A DNA stretch of 23,527 nt, from NCBI GenBank assembly GCA_013288465.1, contig JABDBT010000031.1:1-23527 (forward strand), in the 5' to 3' direction. The notes beneath the pieces are model-generated. The model worked only from the letters and a program-made list of their open reading frames with translations, was not told where the DNA came from and made no database searches. Shown in pieces: positions 22,984 to 23,527 of this stretch (the stretch's first letter is position 1; each line of letters begins with the position of its first letter). This DNA is from Bacteroidota bacterium (GTDB lineage Bacteria; Bacteroidota; Bacteroidia; Sphingobacteriales; Sphingobacteriaceae). The position numbers were made by a program, and so were the translations under genes.

Positions 22984-23527
22984 TGGACGCTAATTTTTTA
23001 CGCTATAGTTGCCAGTTAGCCCTGCCCGGTTTTAACGAAGCCGCACAACAACTTTTACAGCACGCTAAAGTATTGGTTGTTGGGGCCGGCGGATTAGGGT
23101 GCCCGGCTGCGCAATACTTAGCTGCTATGGGGATAGGGGCATTGGGGATTGTTGATCATGATACCGTTTCAACAGGTAATTTGCATAGACAAATATTATA
23201 CACCCCGGCCGATGTGGGTAAAAAGAAAACTACTATAGCTTGCGGGCGCTTACAACAACAAAACCCGGGGATTAAGCTGGTTCCCCATGATATAAAGGTC
23301 ACCTCGGCCAATGTGATGGCTATCGTTAAACCGTATGATATTATTGTAGATTGTACCGATAATTTTGAAACACGTTACCTGCTCAACGATGCCTGTGTAT
23401 TAGCCGGTAAGCCTGTTGTGTATGGCGCAATTTATCAATTTGAAGGCCAGGTTGCCGTATGGAACGTGGTTAACCCAGACGGTTCATTGACGCCTAATTA
23501 CCGCGACCTGTTTCCGCAGGTTGATGC
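22983..23527 (+). CDS. moeB: MoeB/ThiF/HesA-family adenylyltransferase, N-terminal part (3' end outside window)
   Basis: ATG 22983 shares one base with the mobA TAA stop (TAATG), so translation is probably coupled. 181 codons are visible, then the window ends. The protein starts MDANFLRYSCQLALPGF, as MoeB-like proteins do (R-Y-s-R-q). It then has VLVVGAGGLGCPAAQYLA, the nucleotide-binding loop, IVDHDTVSTGNLHRQILY with the arginine that contacts ATP, and IVDCTDNFETRYLLND, the family's conserved aspartate segment. Such enzymes adenylate the C-terminal glycine of MoaD (molybdopterin synthase small subunit) or ThiS. The molybdenum cofactor setting favours the MoeB role, but a rhodanese-fused or ThiF-like variant cannot be excluded without the C-terminal half. 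Confidence 0.88.
   Translation, partial: MDANFLRYSCQLALPGFNEAAQQLLQHAKVLVVGAGGLGCPAAQYLAAMGIGALGIVDHDTVSTGNLHRQILYTPADVGKKKTTIACGRLQQQNPGIKLVPHDIKVTSANVMAIVKPYDIIVDCTDNFETRYLLNDACVLAGKPVVYGAIYQFEGQVAVWNVVNPDGSLTPNYRDLFPQVD

Overview
The window looks like a chromosomal segment of a Bacteroidota, most likely a Sphingobacteriaceae member of the Mucilaginibacter/Pedobacter kind. This is inferred from protein style, TAnnTTTG-type -7 boxes placed almost on the start codons, the absence of strong Shine-Dalgarno sequences, a fused formiminotransferase-cyclodeaminase, and repeat-rich short intergenic gaps. No rRNA, tRNA, CRISPR array or intact insertion sequence was seen. No gene-free stretch exceeds 300 bases; the largest gaps are 2478-2645 and 3744-3899.

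Layout. 1-2477: end of the histidine-degradation genes (partial hutI, then fused ftcD). 2478-4600: an AT-rich accessory patch with a DUF695 protein, a GC-rich non-coding fragment, and a GNAT-like gene followed 4 nt later by a 55-residue basic protein, resembling a toxin-antitoxin arrangement. 4628-9662: single genes on the + strand for a DHCW-type cupin, a secreted M28 peptidase, a patatin-like phospholipase, a Tat-type NIPSNAP protein and a Bcr/CflA-family exporter. 9733-11666 (+): a VanX-like lipoprotein dipeptidase, a family 2 glycosyltransferase and a four-helix EamA/SMR-like membrane protein. These face 15375-11674 (-): a polyprenyl-phosphate sugar synthase-like GT2, a GT-C membrane protein with a TPR tail (TMTC-like) and a methyltransferase. 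Together they suggest a lipid-carrier-dependent glycosylation module. 16868-15465 (-) is a secreted GH29 fucosidase with a discoidin domain; 16907-18355 (+) is a phytoene-dehydrogenase-like flavoprotein. 18440 to the end (+) is a molybdenum cofactor cluster: moaA, moeA, [GxxExxY gene inside repeats], moaC, a mobA fusion and a partial moeB/thiF.

The most unusual feature is a family of inverted-repeat elements with ends GTCTGAAtCaCTGATT...AATCAGTGATTCAGAC. One copy (4976-5089) follows the cupin. A second (20773-20892) follows moeA. A third right-hand end (21325-21366) lies just downstream of the GxxExxY gene. The left ends supply the TGA stop codons of the cupin and moeA. The extra right end supplies the stop of the GxxExxY gene and the GTG start of moaC. 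The whole 20773-21366 unit looks like a small mobile cassette inserted in the cofactor operon. Other intergenic repeats in the window also begin inside the upstream stop codon.
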